A stretch of 64,000 nt of DNA from Thermotomaculum hydrothermale (GTDB taxonomy: Bacteria; Acidobacteriota; Holophagae; Thermotomaculales; Thermotomaculaceae). The notes under the pieces are model-generated. The model ran no database searches and was not told where the DNA came from. It worked only from the letters and a program-made list of their open reading frames with translations. Positions 26,353-34,680 of this stretch are shown here, in pieces; position 1 is the first letter of the stretch, and each line of letters begins with the position of its first letter. The stretch is from assembly GCF_016592575.1 (NCBI RefSeq), contig NZ_AP017470.1:1-64000 (forward strand), read 5' to 3'. The position numbers and the translations under genes were made by a program.

Positions 26353-26967
26353 TTATGGTTTTCTTTTCTTTTCCGTTTTCAATCCAGTAAAGAAAAAAAG
26401 AATAGGGAAAAGAAGCAAAGCGTTTTCTTTAAAACCAAGGGCAAGTATAATGCAAACAAAAGAATAGAAATATTTTTTGTTTAGATAAAGTAAAATAGAA
26501 AGAAGACTGAATAATGTCATTCCCAGTGCCATCCTTTGAACAATGTAAGACACGGCGGATGTTTGAATTGTTGTGGTTGCAAAAAAAAGTGCAGAAATTA
26601 AAGCAACTGTGTTGCTTTTTTCCTCTCCCTCAAAGTTTTCCCATATTTTTTTTATTACAAAAAATACAAGCAATGTATTTATTAGATGAAAAACAATGTT
26701 TATCAGGTGAAAATAGAAGGGGTTAATTCCACCAGAGTAATAATTTAATGCAAAAGAAAAGTGAGCAAGAGGCCTTATGCCACTCTTTGTGCAGGTTAAT
26801 ACCTGCATTATAGAAATAGGAGTTAAATCTTTTATTAGAATTCTGTAATTATAAACAATTACATTAAAATCATCAAAGATAAAGTCTCCTCCCATTGCAG
26901 GGATGTAAATTATCAGTGTTATTAAAAAGGTTAAAATTAACCCAATTAATGTTTTTCTATTTTTCAT
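26353..26967 (-). CDS. GT-C-like/TPR membrane protein, N-terminal part (frameshifted)
   Basis: About 204 residues. After the first helix comes the periplasmic acidic motif FIFDDFNVIVYN near residue 31, the kind of loop that carries catalytic or metal residues in GT-C glycosyltransferases. It is followed by GIRPLAHFSFALNYY, AVSYIVQRMALGM and the LGFKENALLL motif shared with the paralogues. Start ATG 26967 has an AGGAG site. It ends prematurely at TAA 26353, where the continuation lies in the -1 frame. Confidence 0.75.
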   Translation of the reverse strand: MKNRKTLIGLILTFLITLIIYIPAMGGDFIFDDFNVIVYNYRILIKDLTPISIMQVLTCTKSGIRPLAHFSFALNYYSGGINPFYFHLINIVFHLINTLLVFFVIKKIWENFEGEEKSNTVALISALFFATTTIQTSAVSYIVQRMALGMTLFSLLSILLYLNKKYFYSFVCIILALGFKENALLLFPILFFFTGLKTEKKRKP

Positions 26968-27018
26968 CAATAACTCCTTTAATTCAATTTTTTCTTTAAA
27001 TAGGATATAATAAATTCT

Positions 27019-28989
27019 ATGAAAAAAAAGTATTTTCTTTTTGCTTTTGTTTTATTAATTCTGGTTTTTTTCGGGTTCTGGGATGTTATACAAAACCCAC
27101 AGGTTTATTATGATGATATAAATAACATTTTTAATCTAACAATAGCCTCTAAAACCTTCAACCTGGAAACAATAAAAAAGGTTTTGATTTTTCATTTCGG
27201 TGGTTTTCGTCCTGTATCATATTTTTCCTTTTATTTGAATTACCTTTTCTGGGGAAGGGGAACTGAAAATTTATTCCCCTTTATAATTACAAATGTAATA
27301 ATTCATTTTTTTAACTCTCTGTTAGTATTTTTTGTTTCTATGAAACTAACAAAGGATAATTATAGAATTTCCTTTTTTGTATCAATTCTATGGGCACTTT
27401 CTCCTGTGAATTCTCTTGCTGTTGACTATATTGTTCAGAGAATGACAGAGTTGATGTTTTTTTTCGGTATGCTTTCCTTCTATTGCTTTTTAAAGTATCT
27501 GGAGAAAAGAAAAAAAGCGTTTTTACTATTAACAGCTGTTTTCTTTGTGTTGTCGGTTCTTTCCAAGGAAAATGGGGTCCTGTTTTTACCATTATTCTTT
27601 GTTTACCTGGTTTGGTTTGATTTTTTAAAAATTGATATAAAAAAGCTTTATCTTTTATTTATATTGTTATATGTTCTTTTTTTGGTTTTTGCGGCAAATT
27701 ATTTTTATCCTCAGGCTATTGTAAGAGGTTTTACCCCCTGGGAGAGATTTTTAACAGAGTCAAGGATTCTCCTTTTTTATTTAAAAACCTTGCTTTTGCC
27801 TCTTCCTTCGGATATTTTTTTATATGTTGATTTTTCTGTTTCAAGAAATCTTTTTCACCCATTTTCAACTTTTGTTTCATCTTTGCTTTTAATCTTGTTG
27901 TTTTTTGCTTCGCTTTATTTATATAAAAAAGATAGATTGATATCTTTTGGGATTTTAGGTTTCTTTATCTTCCATTCAATAGAGGCAAGTACAATTCCTC
28001 TTTACATTGCTTTTCTCCATAGAAATTATGCGCCTTCTTTTTTCCTGTACTTTGCAATGGTTTCCTTCTTTTTTAAATATGTAAGGAGAGATTTTTTTAG
28101 ATACACTGTTTTATTTAGCATTGCTTGTGTATTTGTTTTTGTTTTAAAAATCCATAATTCCTCTTATTCTTCTCCATTTTATTACCTTTCCCAGAATTAT
28201 AAATCGTTTCCCAACAATAAAGATTTGTGTGCGGCACTTGGAATCAGGTATTCAAAAACAGGGCAGTATAAAAAAGCACTCGATTTATATATTAAGTCTT
28301 TTAAGCCAGATAAATTAGAGAACAGGATTGAGCTTGTATTGGGGGCGTTTTTTAATATGGGTTGTTACCAATGTGTAATTAATATGAGAGGGTTGGTGAA
28401 AGGTGCAGTTATTTATCAGATTATAGGAAAGTCTTACAAAAAGATGAATAAATTCAACAAAGCAGAGCAGTATTTTAAGGAATCTTTAAAAATTGAGTTT
28501 AGCAAGAATACACTTTTTTCCTATCTTGATTTACTGGCTAAGCAGGGAAGGTTTAAAGATATTTTGGTTTTAATAAACAGGTATGAAAAAAAAATTGGGC
28601 AATTTGAGCTTACCTATATGTATAAAATAAACTCTTACATTGAATTGGGAGAATTTGAAAAAGCTAAGCCTCTTTTTGATAAATTAACCTCTAAAAAAGT
28701 TTATTTGTGGCTAAAGGGCAAATACTTTTTGAGGAAAGGAAAAATAAGTGAGGCAATTGAAACTTTAAATAAAATTGAAATAAAGGTTTTGTCTCCTCCA
28801 AATGTTTTTATTCAACTACAAAAAGTACTTTTGCTTTCTGATGCATATGAAAAAGCAGGTGAATATGATAAGGCATTAAATTTACTGAAGGACTATTCTA
28901 AAAAAGGCTTTTTCAAAGATATTATTGAGAAACAGATTGAAACCATAAAAAGGGATAGAGAGAAAAATGGAAAAGCTTTACCAGAATAG
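27019..28989 (+). CDS. GT-C-like multi-pass membrane protein with TPR tail
   Basis: A 656-residue protein with about ten membrane helices (to about 390) and then a long TPR-type domain. Shared landmarks of the three local paralogues are YYDDINNIFN near residue 34, GGFRPVSYFSFYLNYLFWG near 61, VDYIVQRMTELM near 135, SKENGVLFLP near 187 and LYIAFLHRNYAPS near 330. The architecture resembles TMTC/DUF1736 and PMT-like proteins, which transfer sugars from lipid carriers to exported proteins. The pilin genes next door make pilin glycosylation a reasonable inference. The last 23 bases overlap the next paralogue. Confidence 0.72.
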   Translation: MKKKYFLFAFVLLILVFFGFWDVIQNPQVYYDDINNIFNLTIASKTFNLETIKKVLIFHFGGFRPVSYFSFYLNYLFWGRGTENLFPFIITNVIIHFFNSLLVFFVSMKLTKDNYRISFFVSILWALSPVNSLAVDYIVQRMTELMFFFGMLSFYCFLKYLEKRKKAFLLLTAVFFVLSVLSKENGVLFLPLFFVYLVWFDFLKIDIKKLYLLFILLYVLFLVFAANYFYPQAIVRGFTPWERFLTESRILLFYLKTLLLPLPSDIFLYVDFSVSRNLFHPFSTFVSSLLLILLFFASLYLYKKDRLISFGILGFFIFHSIEASTIPLYIAFLHRNYAPSFFLYFAMVSFFFKYVRRDFFRYTVLFSIACVFVFVLKIHNSSYSSPFYYLSQNYKSFPNNKDLCAALGIRYSKTGQYKKALDLYIKSFKPDKLENRIELVLGAFFNMGCYQCVINMRGLVKGAVIYQIIGKSYKKMNKFNKAEQYFKESLKIEFSKNTLFSYLDLLAKQGRFKDILVLINRYEKKIGQFELTYMYKINSYIELGEFEKAKPLFDKLTSKKVYLWLKGKYFLRKGKISEAIETLNKIEIKVLSPPNVFIQLQKVLLLSDAYEKAGEYDKALNLLKDYSKKGFFKDIIEKQIETIKRDREKNGKALPE

Positions 28990-30553
28990 AAGAATAATTT
29001 TTGTTCTTTCAGCAATTTTGATTTTTGTATGTTATTTAAGTTTTTTGTTTGCCCCTTTTTACTTTGATGATTTTTACAATATAGTTCACAATCCTTACTT
29101 AAATTCTCCAATTTCTTCTTTAAAATGTAATTTAGGTGGTTCCCGTCCACTGGCATATCTGTGGTTTTACATGGATAAAACAATCTTTGGGTTAAATCCA
29201 TTTTATTTCAGAATGGAAAATATTATTGGACACTTACTAAATTTTATTCTTGTTTTTAATGTGATAAAAAAGCTTACTTCAAAATATGGCGATAAGGATT
29301 CTTTTCTGATCTCTTTTTTTACTGCTTTATTGTGGGGATTGCACCCCATAAATTCCCAGAGTGTTGCTTATATAGTGCAGAGGATGAACGAGGTTGCTGT
29401 TTTTTTTACATTAGCAGGTTTTTTATTTTACCTTGATTTTGTGAATAATAGAAAAATAAGAGACCTGTTTTTTGTTGTAATTTGCTTGATATTGGGTCTT
29501 GGATTTAAAGAAACTGCAATACTTTTAATTCCTCTGTGTCTTTTGCATTATTTTTTGTTTGTCGATAAAAAGAAAGCAATTTTTGGGCTTGTTTTATTTG
29601 TAATTATCTCTCTTTCCATTGTGCTTTTTCTTCCCCAATTTCAAAAAGTATTACCACTTGATTATTTAATAGGAAAACAGGTAAATGATAAGCATTTTAC
29701 GATATTTCAAAAATTTATAACCTCATTTAAAGTAATTATTGACTATATTATTGTTTTTGTTTTTCCTCTATTTAAAAACATCCATCTATATTATGATTTT
29801 GCAATTGAAAAGAATTTGTTTTCTGCAAAGGTTTTATTTCCGCTAATTTTTATTCTTTTATGCTTAGGTTTTGCTGTTTATCAGTATAAAAAAGATAAGT
29901 TAATGTCTTTTTCTATTTTTGCTTTTTTCTTCCTTCTCTTTCCTGAGAACTCATTCCTTCCATTAGATATTGCCTATCAACATAGAATGTATTTGCCATC
30001 TGTTTTTCTCTCTCTTATTGTTGTTGTTTTATTTTTCAAGTTTCTTAAAAAAGATAGATTTGTTCTTGTTTTAAGTTTCATGTTAATTTTTCTCGCCATT
30101 AATCTTGTTGTAAGGGGAGTTGTGTTTTCAATTCCTGAAAAGTTTTACAAAAACGAAATTAACCATGCCCCTGATAATGTAAAGATATACATTAATGCAG
30201 CAAAAAACTTAATTGAAGCAGGTGATTTAGAGGATGCATATTTTTACCTTAAAAGAGGGATAAAAAGATTTCCTGACAATGCATTACTGGCTACAAATAT
30301 GGGTCTTTACTATGCTAAAACAGGAGATTTAAGTAGAGCAATTTACTGGTATAAAAGGGCAGAAAGAAAGGATAATCCGTTTCTAAAAGAAGTTCACTGG
30401 AGTCTTGCTATCCTATTTTTGGAGAAGCACGATTTTAATAATGCTAAAAAATACATTAATATTTTGAAAAAGGAAAATTTTGCAAAGGAAAAGATAGAAT
30501 TTTTAGAAAATAAAGTTATAGAATTTTATTCTGCAGAAGCAACATCTGAGTAA
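28967..30553 (+). CDS. GT-C-like multi-pass membrane protein with short TPR tail
   Basis: Third paralogue, 528 residues. It has YFDDFYNIVHNPY near residue 29, GGSRPLAYLWFYMDK near 54, VAYIVQRMNEVAVFF near 136, LGLGFKETAILLIPL near 175 and PLDIAYQHRMYLPS near 333. About two TPR units (ANLIEAGDLEDAYFYLKRG region) form a shorter tail than in the neighbours. It starts inside the 3' end of the preceding gene, so it is translationally coupled. Its 3' end overlaps the convergent pilin gene by 28 bp. Role as for the paralogue; substrate unproven. Confidence 0.72.
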   Translation: MEKLYQNRRIIFVLSAILIFVCYLSFLFAPFYFDDFYNIVHNPYLNSPISSLKCNLGGSRPLAYLWFYMDKTIFGLNPFYFRMENIIGHLLNFILVFNVIKKLTSKYGDKDSFLISFFTALLWGLHPINSQSVAYIVQRMNEVAVFFTLAGFLFYLDFVNNRKIRDLFFVVICLILGLGFKETAILLIPLCLLHYFLFVDKKKAIFGLVLFVIISLSIVLFLPQFQKVLPLDYLIGKQVNDKHFTIFQKFITSFKVIIDYIIVFVFPLFKNIHLYYDFAIEKNLFSAKVLFPLIFILLCLGFAVYQYKKDKLMSFSIFAFFFLLFPENSFLPLDIAYQHRMYLPSVFLSLIVVVLFFKFLKKDRFVLVLSFMLIFLAINLVVRGVVFSIPEKFYKNEINHAPDNVKIYINAAKNLIEAGDLEDAYFYLKRGIKRFPDNALLATNMGLYYAKTGDLSRAIYWYKRAERKDNPFLKEVHWSLAILFLEKHDFNNAKKYINILKKENFAKEKIEFLENKVIEFYSAEATSE

Positions 30554-30990
30554 AGCAAGTTTCCTTTATCATCGTACGCCTTTATTGTTATTGATTTTCT
30601 TTTATTTGATGCTCTTAAATAGATAATTCCAGCCTTAAAAACATTTTTCTTACCCCATGGATTGTTTAACTTAAATTTGTACCAATTCCTTTTCACATGG
30701 TTTGCTACCCTGCTTGCGTTTGCCCTCCTTGGGAAAGGAACCCTGTCCCTTCTATCTATTTTTCCATCACCATTCCAGTCAATGGTTTTTGCAACCATTG
30801 AGGGGCTGGGAGCATAAACAGCTTCAAGCATATTTTCAAGCTCTAATTTTAATGCCTTAGCCTGGGCTACCACATTTGCCCTTTTTGCCCTCTCCTGCAC
30901 TCCTAAATATGCTGGAATTGCTATGGCGGCTAAAATTAAAATTACAGCAACAACAATCAAAAGTTCTATTAAGGTAAATCCTTTTCTCAT
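30526..30990 (-). CDS. Type IV pilin-like protein 3 with EF-hand loop
   Basis: About 154 residues. The class III signal MRKG-FTLIELLIVVAVILIL has the prepilin peptidase site between G and F and Glu5 of the mature pilin. The calcium-loop sequence DWNGDGKIDRRD lies near residue 71. The C-terminus has the shared GNLLYSDVASAE. ATG 30990 has GAGG 5 bases upstream; the longer GTG start at 30996 would overlap that site. The globular part is unusually basic compared with its two paralogues (many K and R). It probably follows pilin 2 in one transcript (10-bp gap). Confidence 0.9.
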   Translation of the reverse strand: MRKGFTLIELLIVVAVILILAAIAIPAYLGVQERAKRANVVAQAKALKLELENMLEAVYAPSPSMVAKTIDWNGDGKIDRRDRVPFPRRANASRVANHVKRNWYKFKLNNPWGKKNVFKAGIIYLRASNKRKSITIKAYDDKGNLLYSDVASAE

Positions 30991-31000
30991 TGTCACCTCT

Positions 31001-31453
31001 TTAATATGCCATAGCAGTTGCTGAGTATAGTAATATTCCTTCTTTTGAATATCCTTTAATTCTTATTTTTCTTGTTCCAGGTATAAGTTTAATAAGCCCA
31101 GCATCAAAAGCATTCCCGCTTCCATAGGGATTTTTAGGTTTAAACTGATAAGATGAAGAAGTTACTAAATTTATAATATCCTGGCTGGAAGTTCCAGATG
31201 GTGTTGTGTCATTATTATCTATTCTACCATCGCCATTCCAGTCTACTGTTCCTCTTACAAGTGGTGGAGATGGGGCATATACAGCTTTAAGCATGCTATC
31301 AAGTTCAGTACGCAATGCTTTGCAATCTTCGGTGATGGCAGCCCTCTGGCTTCTTGTTTGTACCCCAAGGTATCCGGGGATTACTATTATAGACAGAATT
31401 CCTATTATTGCTACTACAATTAATAATTCAATAAGGGTAAATCCTCTTTTCAT
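31001..31453 (-). CDS. Type IV pilin-like protein 2 with EF-hand loop
   Basis: A 150-residue pilin beginning MKRG-FTLIELLIVVAIIGIL. The AVYAPSPPLV segment near residue 58 is followed by the perfect EF-hand-type loop DWNGDGRIDNND. The C-terminal strand resembles its paralogues (GILLYSATAMAY). It lies between pilin 1 and pilin 3 on the same strand. A strong hairpin separates it from pilin 1, so expression is expected to be lower unless it has its own promoter. Confidence 0.9.
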   Translation of the reverse strand: MKRGFTLIELLIVVAIIGILSIIVIPGYLGVQTRSQRAAITEDCKALRTELDSMLKAVYAPSPPLVRGTVDWNGDGRIDNNDTTPSGTSSQDIINLVTSSSYQFKPKNPYGSGNAFDAGLIKLIPGTRKIRIKGYSKEGILLYSATAMAY

Positions 31454-31475
31454 TACACCCCCTTTCGCAATGTTG

Positions 31476-31507
31476 AAAAAAAAAGCCCCGAGTTACTCGG
31501 GGCTTTC
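31476..31507 (-). terminator. Terminator or attenuator between pilin 1 and pilin 2
   Basis: Perfect 11-bp stem AAAGCCCCGAG / CTCGGGGCTTT with a 3-base loop, at 31483-31507. On the minus strand it is followed by about nine T residues, so it should stop most transcription after pilin 1. Confidence 0.9.
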
Positions 31508-31523
31508 TGGTTAAACTAAATAA

Positions 31524-31982
31524 TTATTCAGCAGTAGCAACCTCTGAGTAGAGGAGGTTACCCTCTTCATCAAAAGCCTTAATGTTAATTGTTTTGTTAT
31601 TCGGCCCCGCTGTTAGTGTGATTCTTCCTGCAGTGAAAGCATCCTGAGGACCAAATGGATCTTTTGGTCTGTTTAGATATGAATCAGATTCAATCCAGGA
31701 AATAAGAGCATCTGCTGTTGTTCCAGGTGTACTATCAGAAGCATCAATCTGTCCATCACCGTTCCAGTCAACAGTTCCCTGAACCATTGCAGGTGATGGA
31801 GCATAAATTGCTTTTAACATCTGATCTAACTCTGTTTTCAATGCTTTTGCAGAGTCAACTACGGCTGCTCTTTTAGCCCTTTTCTGAACACCTAAGTATC
31901 CAGGGATAGCGATTGCAGCAAGAATACCGATAATTGCAACAACGATTAACAATTCAATAAGTGTAAAACCTTTTTTATTCAT
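31524..31982 (-). CDS. Type IV pilin-like protein 1 with EF-hand loop, probably the major pilin
   Basis: A 152-residue pilin with leader MNKKG-FTLIELLIVVAIIGIL. Residues 72-83 read DWNGDGQIDASD, matching every ligand position of a canonical 12-residue EF-hand loop (positions 1, 3, 5, 9, 12). It shares AIYAPSPAMVQGT before the loop and GNLLYSEVATAE at the end with the other two pilins. It has a strong ribosome-binding site, a sigma-54 promoter and its own terminator, which suggests high, regulated expression. Confidence 0.93.
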   Translation of the reverse strand: MNKKGFTLIELLIVVAIIGILAAIAIPGYLGVQKRAKRAAVVDSAKALKTELDQMLKAIYAPSPAMVQGTVDWNGDGQIDASDSTPGTTADALISWIESDSYLNRPKDPFGPQDAFTAGRITLTAGPNNKTINIKAFDEEGNLLYSEVATAE

Positions 31983-32017
31983 ATTTGCCTCCTAAAAAAT
32001 TTATGGCAACAATCATA

Positions 32018-32035
32018 TTGCAATTTATATGCCAA
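32018..32035 (-). promoter_or_regulatory. Sigma-54 promoter of pilin 1
   Basis: On the minus strand the sequence reads TTGGCATATAAATTGCAA. The -24 GG and -12 GC are exactly 10 bases apart, and it fits TTGGCAC-N5-TTGCW well. Transcription would start near 32008, about 26 bases before the pilin ATG. Sigma-54 control is common for major pilin genes. Confidence 0.75.
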
Positions 32036-32081
32036 AAGCAATCCAAATTATTTTAGGAAATTTAGGTGAAAATTTTTCAAA

Positions 32082-32122
32082 GTGACAAATATTGGGATAG
32101 GATATGTGACAAATTTTGTCAC
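32082..32122. promoter_or_regulatory. Palindromic activator or repressor site between pilin genes
   Basis: A 17-bp perfect palindrome GTGACAAATTTTGTCAC lies at 32106-32122. An extra half-site GTGACAAAT is at 32082-32090, 24 bp away in the same orientation. The palindrome lies about 100 bp upstream of the predicted sigma-54 start, a suitable place for an NtrC/PilR-type activator. It also lies just upstream of the plus-strand pilin promoter. Confidence 0.55.
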
Positions 32123-32135
32123 TTTGTTTGTAGAT

Positions 32136-32163
32136 TTGCAATTTATAGGTTTTGGATTATAAT
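32136..32163 (+). promoter_or_regulatory. Candidate sigma-70 promoter of the plus-strand pseudopilin
   Basis: TTGCAA at 32136-32141 and a perfect TATAAT at 32158-32163 with 16-bp spacing, about 30 bp before the start at 32193. Confidence 0.5.
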
Positions 32164-32192
32164 CTATTTAAAATAGTAGTGAGAGGTGATTT

Positions 32193-32579
32193 ATGAAAAG
32201 AAAAGGTTTTACACTTGTAGAATTATTGGTAGTTGTGGCAGTCATTGGTATTTTGGCTGCAATTGCTATTCCTGCTTACATGGGGGTTCAAACAAGAACA
32301 AGGAGAGAGGCAGCTGTAACTGATTTGCAAAATTTGGCTTCGGCAATGGAGTTATACTATCAGGAGCATAACAGGTATGCTCCGTCAGACGGCACAATTA
32401 CAGACTTGGAGGAGATAAAAGATTTGTACAGGGCTTTCAGACCTGGCACCAACCGTTTTACCTATACTGTAACAGTTTCAAATGGAGGCCAGGATTATTT
32501 AATCGAGGTTGCGGGAGATTTTGGCCAATATTCGAAGGTCACAATGGATCAGAATGGAACAGTGCAATGGCATGAATAA
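32193..32579 (+). CDS. Type IV pilin / GspG-like pseudopilin
   Basis: A 128-residue protein with leader MKRKG-FTLVELLVVVAVIGIL and the mature Glu5. The body resembles type II secretion major pseudopilin-like proteins: a helix RREAAVTDLQNLASAMELYY and then a short beta domain. It lacks the EF-hand loop and the conserved C-terminus of the three minus-strand pilins, so it is a different subfamily. It is divergent from pilin 1 and shares its control region. No assembly ATPase or secretin lies in the window. Confidence 0.87.
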   Translation: MKRKGFTLVELLVVVAVIGILAAIAIPAYMGVQTRTRREAAVTDLQNLASAMELYYQEHNRYAPSDGTITDLEEIKDLYRAFRPGTNRFTYTVTVSNGGQDYLIEVAGDFGQYSKVTMDQNGTVQWHE

Positions 32580-34376
32580 TTAGAACTTTTCCATTGAGTG
32601 TTTTACTCTTTCTTTGAAAATCCTTTTTAATTGAATATAACATGAGGGGCAGGAGGTAATAATTTCAAAATCCTGTTCCTTTTCTCTTTTTCTTGAAAGA
32701 ATTTTTTTTGAAATTAGGGGATGGCTTATCCAGAATGTTCCAGCACTTCCACAACATTTTTCTTCGTGCTCCCAATCTTCAATTTCAATGATTTTTAACA
32801 ATTCGGATTTTTCGTTAAAGTCTTTTAAATGCTTTAAGTGACAGGGCAGATGGTAGTAAGTTTTGATATTGTTTTCTTTTTTATTTTTATAAAGTTTGGA
32901 AACTTCCACACTCATTAACTTAATTTTCTCCCCAAACCTTTCTTTTAAAAAAGAAAAACCGGATGAGCAGGGTATATACACTGTTTCATAGTTTTTGAAA
33001 ATCTCTCCAAGGCTTTTAACCCTTCTTTCTGATTCATCTAATAGGCCTTTGTAAAAGTGAGGCATTCCGCAACAACCCTGTTCAACAATGTCAGCATTCA
33101 GAATTTTTGCATAAGATTTAATTTTTTTGTTTACCTTTTTAAACATCGGTGTTCTAAAAGCGCATCCGACAAAAATAAGGTTTTTGTTTTTCTTTTCACT
33201 TTCGTTTTTGCTTTCTTTCATCATTTTGAGAGGAATTTTCAAATAAACTGGTAAATTGTAATTTGATGAAAGTTTTGCAACTAATTTTGATATTGGTATT
33301 TCCATTGGGCATTCAGGCTCACATGAACCACATCTTAGACAAAATTCAGCAATTTTCCCTGCATCCTTTTTGTTTCCTGTAAATGCAGTGAGGAGGCTTC
33401 CTATCCCGCCGTGATATACCTTCCCGAATTTATGCCCCCCTATCTCTTTGTAAACAGGGCATATGTTTAAACAGGACGCGCACCTTATACACCTCGCAGC
33501 ATCTTTAAATTCTGAGTTTAAAAGTGCTTTCCTTCCATTATCTAACACTATTAAAAAAATTTCCTGGTGGGGGAGTGGTTTTTTTATAAAGTCAATGTAG
33601 CTTGTATAATACTGGCCTGTTGCACTTGAAGTTAATAATTTCTGAATATTTTCCATATTTTCAGCATTGTCGTAAATCCTGTCGTAACCTGTTACCACAA
33701 AAATTTTTTCAGGAAGCCTTGCGCTTAATGATATGTTTCCCTCATTGCTTACTGCAATAATGGTTGAGGGATTAGCAATTACAAAGTTTGCCCCTATTAT
33801 CCCTGTTGTTGCTTTTAAAAACTTTTCTCTTAAATGTTTTCTAACAAAGTCTGTTAATTCCTGAATATTTGAAGAGAGTTTTGTTTTAAATTTTTTATTT
33901 ATCATTTTTCTTACATCTTCAGCAGATAGGTGAAGGGCAGGGGCTGTGAAGTGAGAGGGTAATTCATTTCTCTGCTGAATAATCCATTCTCCAAGGTCTG
34001 TTTCAATTACTTCATGCCCTATTTTTTCTAAAAATTGCCTTAACTGAATCTCTTCGGTTGTAAGGGATTTTCCCTTTACAATTAATTCATTTTCTTTAAG
34101 CTTTGATTTAATAAAATCCCTTGCTTCTTTTCCATTTTCAGCAAAAAACACCTCTATTCCATTTTTTTCAAAGTTTTTCTTTGCTTCAAGCCAGAGTTTA
34201 TCTGCATTTCCAAGGCTTTTTTTTCTTTTTTCAACTGCAAGGGGGATTAAATCATTCAATTTTTTTTCATTAAAAAGCTTATGCTTTTTTTCAACCGTGT
34301 GATTTGTAGCTCTGTAAACATTTTCATTAAACAGGTTGAATAACCACAAAGTGACACTCCTTTGCTCCATGAACAC
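32580..34376 (-). CDS. LutB-LutA fusion: LUD, ferredoxin and CCG-domain oxidoreductase
   Basis: A 598-residue protein. Residues about 50-300 form the LUD domain of LutB (TGIIGANFVIANPSTI, STIIAVSNEG region). Two [4Fe-4S] motifs follow: CIRCASCLNICP and CLRCGSCEPECP (about 295-365). Two CCG domains like LutA come last (EQGCCGMPHF and EKCCGSAGTF). LutA and LutB are normally separate subunits of the L-lactate dehydrogenase LutABC. The longest start overlaps lutC by 50 bases; a TTG at 34349 with AAAGGAG upstream is an attractive alternative. The substrate is inferred as lactate or a related hydroxy acid. Confidence 0.82.
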   Translation of the reverse strand: MFMEQRSVTLWLFNLFNENVYRATNHTVEKKHKLFNEKKLNDLIPLAVEKRKKSLGNADKLWLEAKKNFEKNGIEVFFAENGKEARDFIKSKLKENELIVKGKSLTTEEIQLRQFLEKIGHEVIETDLGEWIIQQRNELPSHFTAPALHLSAEDVRKMINKKFKTKLSSNIQELTDFVRKHLREKFLKATTGIIGANFVIANPSTIIAVSNEGNISLSARLPEKIFVVTGYDRIYDNAENMENIQKLLTSSATGQYYTSYIDFIKKPLPHQEIFLIVLDNGRKALLNSEFKDAARCIRCASCLNICPVYKEIGGHKFGKVYHGGIGSLLTAFTGNKKDAGKIAEFCLRCGSCEPECPMEIPISKLVAKLSSNYNLPVYLKIPLKMMKESKNESEKKNKNLIFVGCAFRTPMFKKVNKKIKSYAKILNADIVEQGCCGMPHFYKGLLDESERRVKSLGEIFKNYETVYIPCSSGFSFLKERFGEKIKLMSVEVSKLYKNKKENNIKTYYHLPCHLKHLKDFNEKSELLKIIEIEDWEHEEKCCGSAGTFWISHPLISKKILSRKREKEQDFEIITSCPSCYIQLKRIFKERVKHSMEKF

Positions 34377-34680
34377 CTGAAATTAGTTTTTTTTCAATAT
34401 CTGCAGTTTTGCTTTCCGCACTTACAAATACTGCTTGAGAGAAATCAAATTCATTGATTGCTTTCTCATATCCATCCGCTATGTTTTCCCCGTAAATAAT
34501 TACGGTATTGTGGAGGAGTATTTTTTCAGCATCCTCTTTGTTTTCAATCCTTACAAATGCCCCTTCGTTTTTAACAATTAAGTCAGCTTCAATCAATGAA
34601 CAGTCTTCAAATTTTTGTTTAATTTCACTTATTTTATTTTCAAATTCATCACTTTTTGTAAAGTGCCAGTAGGTTGCCAT
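34327..34680 (-). CDS. Short LutC-like LUD-domain protein
   Basis: A 117-residue protein corresponding to the C-terminal part of LutC: IEADLIVKNEGAFVRI near residue 30 and the closing SAESKTADIEKKLISGVHG motif near 90. Typical LutC is around 200 residues or more, so the N-terminal helical part is missing. It overlaps the LutB-LutA frame and abuts the kinase gene upstream, so it belongs to the same minus-strand operon. Probably a subunit of the lactate-oxidising complex. Confidence 0.72.
   Translation of the reverse strand: MATYWHFTKSDEFENKISEIKQKFEDCSLIEADLIVKNEGAFVRIENKEDAEKILLHNTVIIYGENIADGYEKAINEFDFSQAVFVSAESKTADIEKKLISGVHGAKECHFVVIQPV

Noticed and set aside
25220-26970. Two separate genes (membrane protein and TPR protein)
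   Set aside because: Both pieces align end to end with the single-gene paralogues at 27019 and 28967, so this is one broken gene.
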